This document shows, piece by piece, positions 63,888 to 64,000 of a DNA stretch of 64,000 nucleotides. Under the pieces are notes generated by a model. It had not been told where the DNA came from. It was given only the letters and a program-made list of their open reading frames with translations, and searched no databases. The number at the start of each line of letters is the position of its first letter. Positions within the stretch are counted from its first letter, which is position 1. A program made the translations under genes and the position numbers. This DNA comes from Clostridia bacterium (GTDB lineage: Bacteria > Bacillota > Clostridia > Oscillospirales > CAG-272): assembly GCA_029007295.1 (NCBI GenBank), contig JAQXHN010000003.1:47344-111343 (forward strand), written 5' to 3'.

Positions 63888-64000
63888 GTTCAAGCCCTCG
63901 GTCTATTAGTATCGGTCAGCTGAACACATTACTGTGCTTACACCTCCGACCTATCAAACTTGTAGTCTGCAAGTGACCTTACCAACTTGAAGTTGTGGGA
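63888..64000 (-). rRNA. 23S rRNA, 3' end (partial)
   Basis: Read on the minus strand, the sequence TTTGATAGGTCGGAGGTGTA, then ACAGTAATGTGTTCAGCTGA and CCGATACTAATAGACCGAGG match the highly conserved last 100 bases of bacterial 23S rRNA. The exact 3' end is set near 63888 by comparison with the usual terminal GGGCTTGA segment. The rest of the gene continues beyond the right edge. No 5S follows before the operon terminator. Confidence 0.95.

Noticed and set aside
1-64000. CRISPR arrays, prophage or complete insertion sequences
   Set aside because: No regularly spaced direct repeats and no transposase, integrase or phage structural ORFs were seen.

Overview
The window looks like a chromosomal segment of a low-to-moderate-GC anaerobic Firmicute of class Clostridia, probably a gut Oscillospirales/Ruminococcaceae-type organism. 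Support comes from the gene content (DUF1540 protein, YqeK, RbgA, TrmFO, LCP protein, ECF S component, YesM/YesN-type kinase and regulator), strong AGGAGG ribosome sites, and TTGACA-17-TATAAT promoters ahead of many transcription units. There are no tRNA genes, CRISPR arrays or intact insertion sequences. The only rRNA is the 3' end of a 23S gene entering from the right edge. Family assignments are read from sequence motifs and were not searched against a database.

Region 1 (1-17.6 kb) is mostly accessory and metabolic. It holds two envelope proteins on the minus strand and the rRNA methyltransferase RlmA. A sugar region follows: L-fucose isomerase (plus strand), then an opposing operon of oxidoreductase, GH20 hexosaminidase and ceramidase-fold hydrolase. 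Then come a DegT aminotransferase, dxs, brnQ with a divergent LysR regulator, mgtE behind a structured leader, and a sugar isomerase/flavin reductase pair.

Region 2 (17.6-38.9 kb) is a long, nearly unbroken plus-strand housekeeping run. It contains infC-rpmI-rplT behind an attenuator, an rRNA/tRNA methyltransferase, dprA, topA, trmFO, plsX, rnc, a radical SAM gene, a PHP phosphoesterase, smc, ftsY, an RdgB-NadD fusion, yqeK, an LCP protein, rsfS, leuS and rpsU. The small rpsU gene was missed by the ORF track.

Region 3 (39-51.5 kb) starts with a minus-strand group (nitroreductase, ECF S component, SPFH protein) and rplS. A plus-strand run follows with phosphoglycerate mutase, lepB, rbgA, rnhB, yraN and thrC, then a small DUF1540 gene on the minus strand (also missed by the track), a metallophosphoesterase, and the proteostasis group tig-clpP-clpX. 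Trigger factor carries a long Lys/Ala-rich tail.

Region 4 (51.5-64 kb) is accessory. It has a truncated FAD oxidoreductase remnant, a DUF421 protein, a large (alpha/alpha)6-type glycosidase paired with a GH13 enzyme, a 409-bp gap with a compact structured element, a histidine kinase/AraC response regulator pair, LiaF-like and DUF4097 envelope proteins, a flavodoxin-like protein and a tandem GNAT protein. It ends with an rRNA operon on the minus strand whose 23S is followed directly by a terminator, with no room for 5S.

The points most worth follow-up are the unidentified mgtE leader (promoter, 28-codon ORF, long-range stem, terminator), the hairpin RNA candidate near 58.1 kb, the RdgB-NadD fusion, the histone-H1-like tail on trigger factor, and the likely ATA start of infC.
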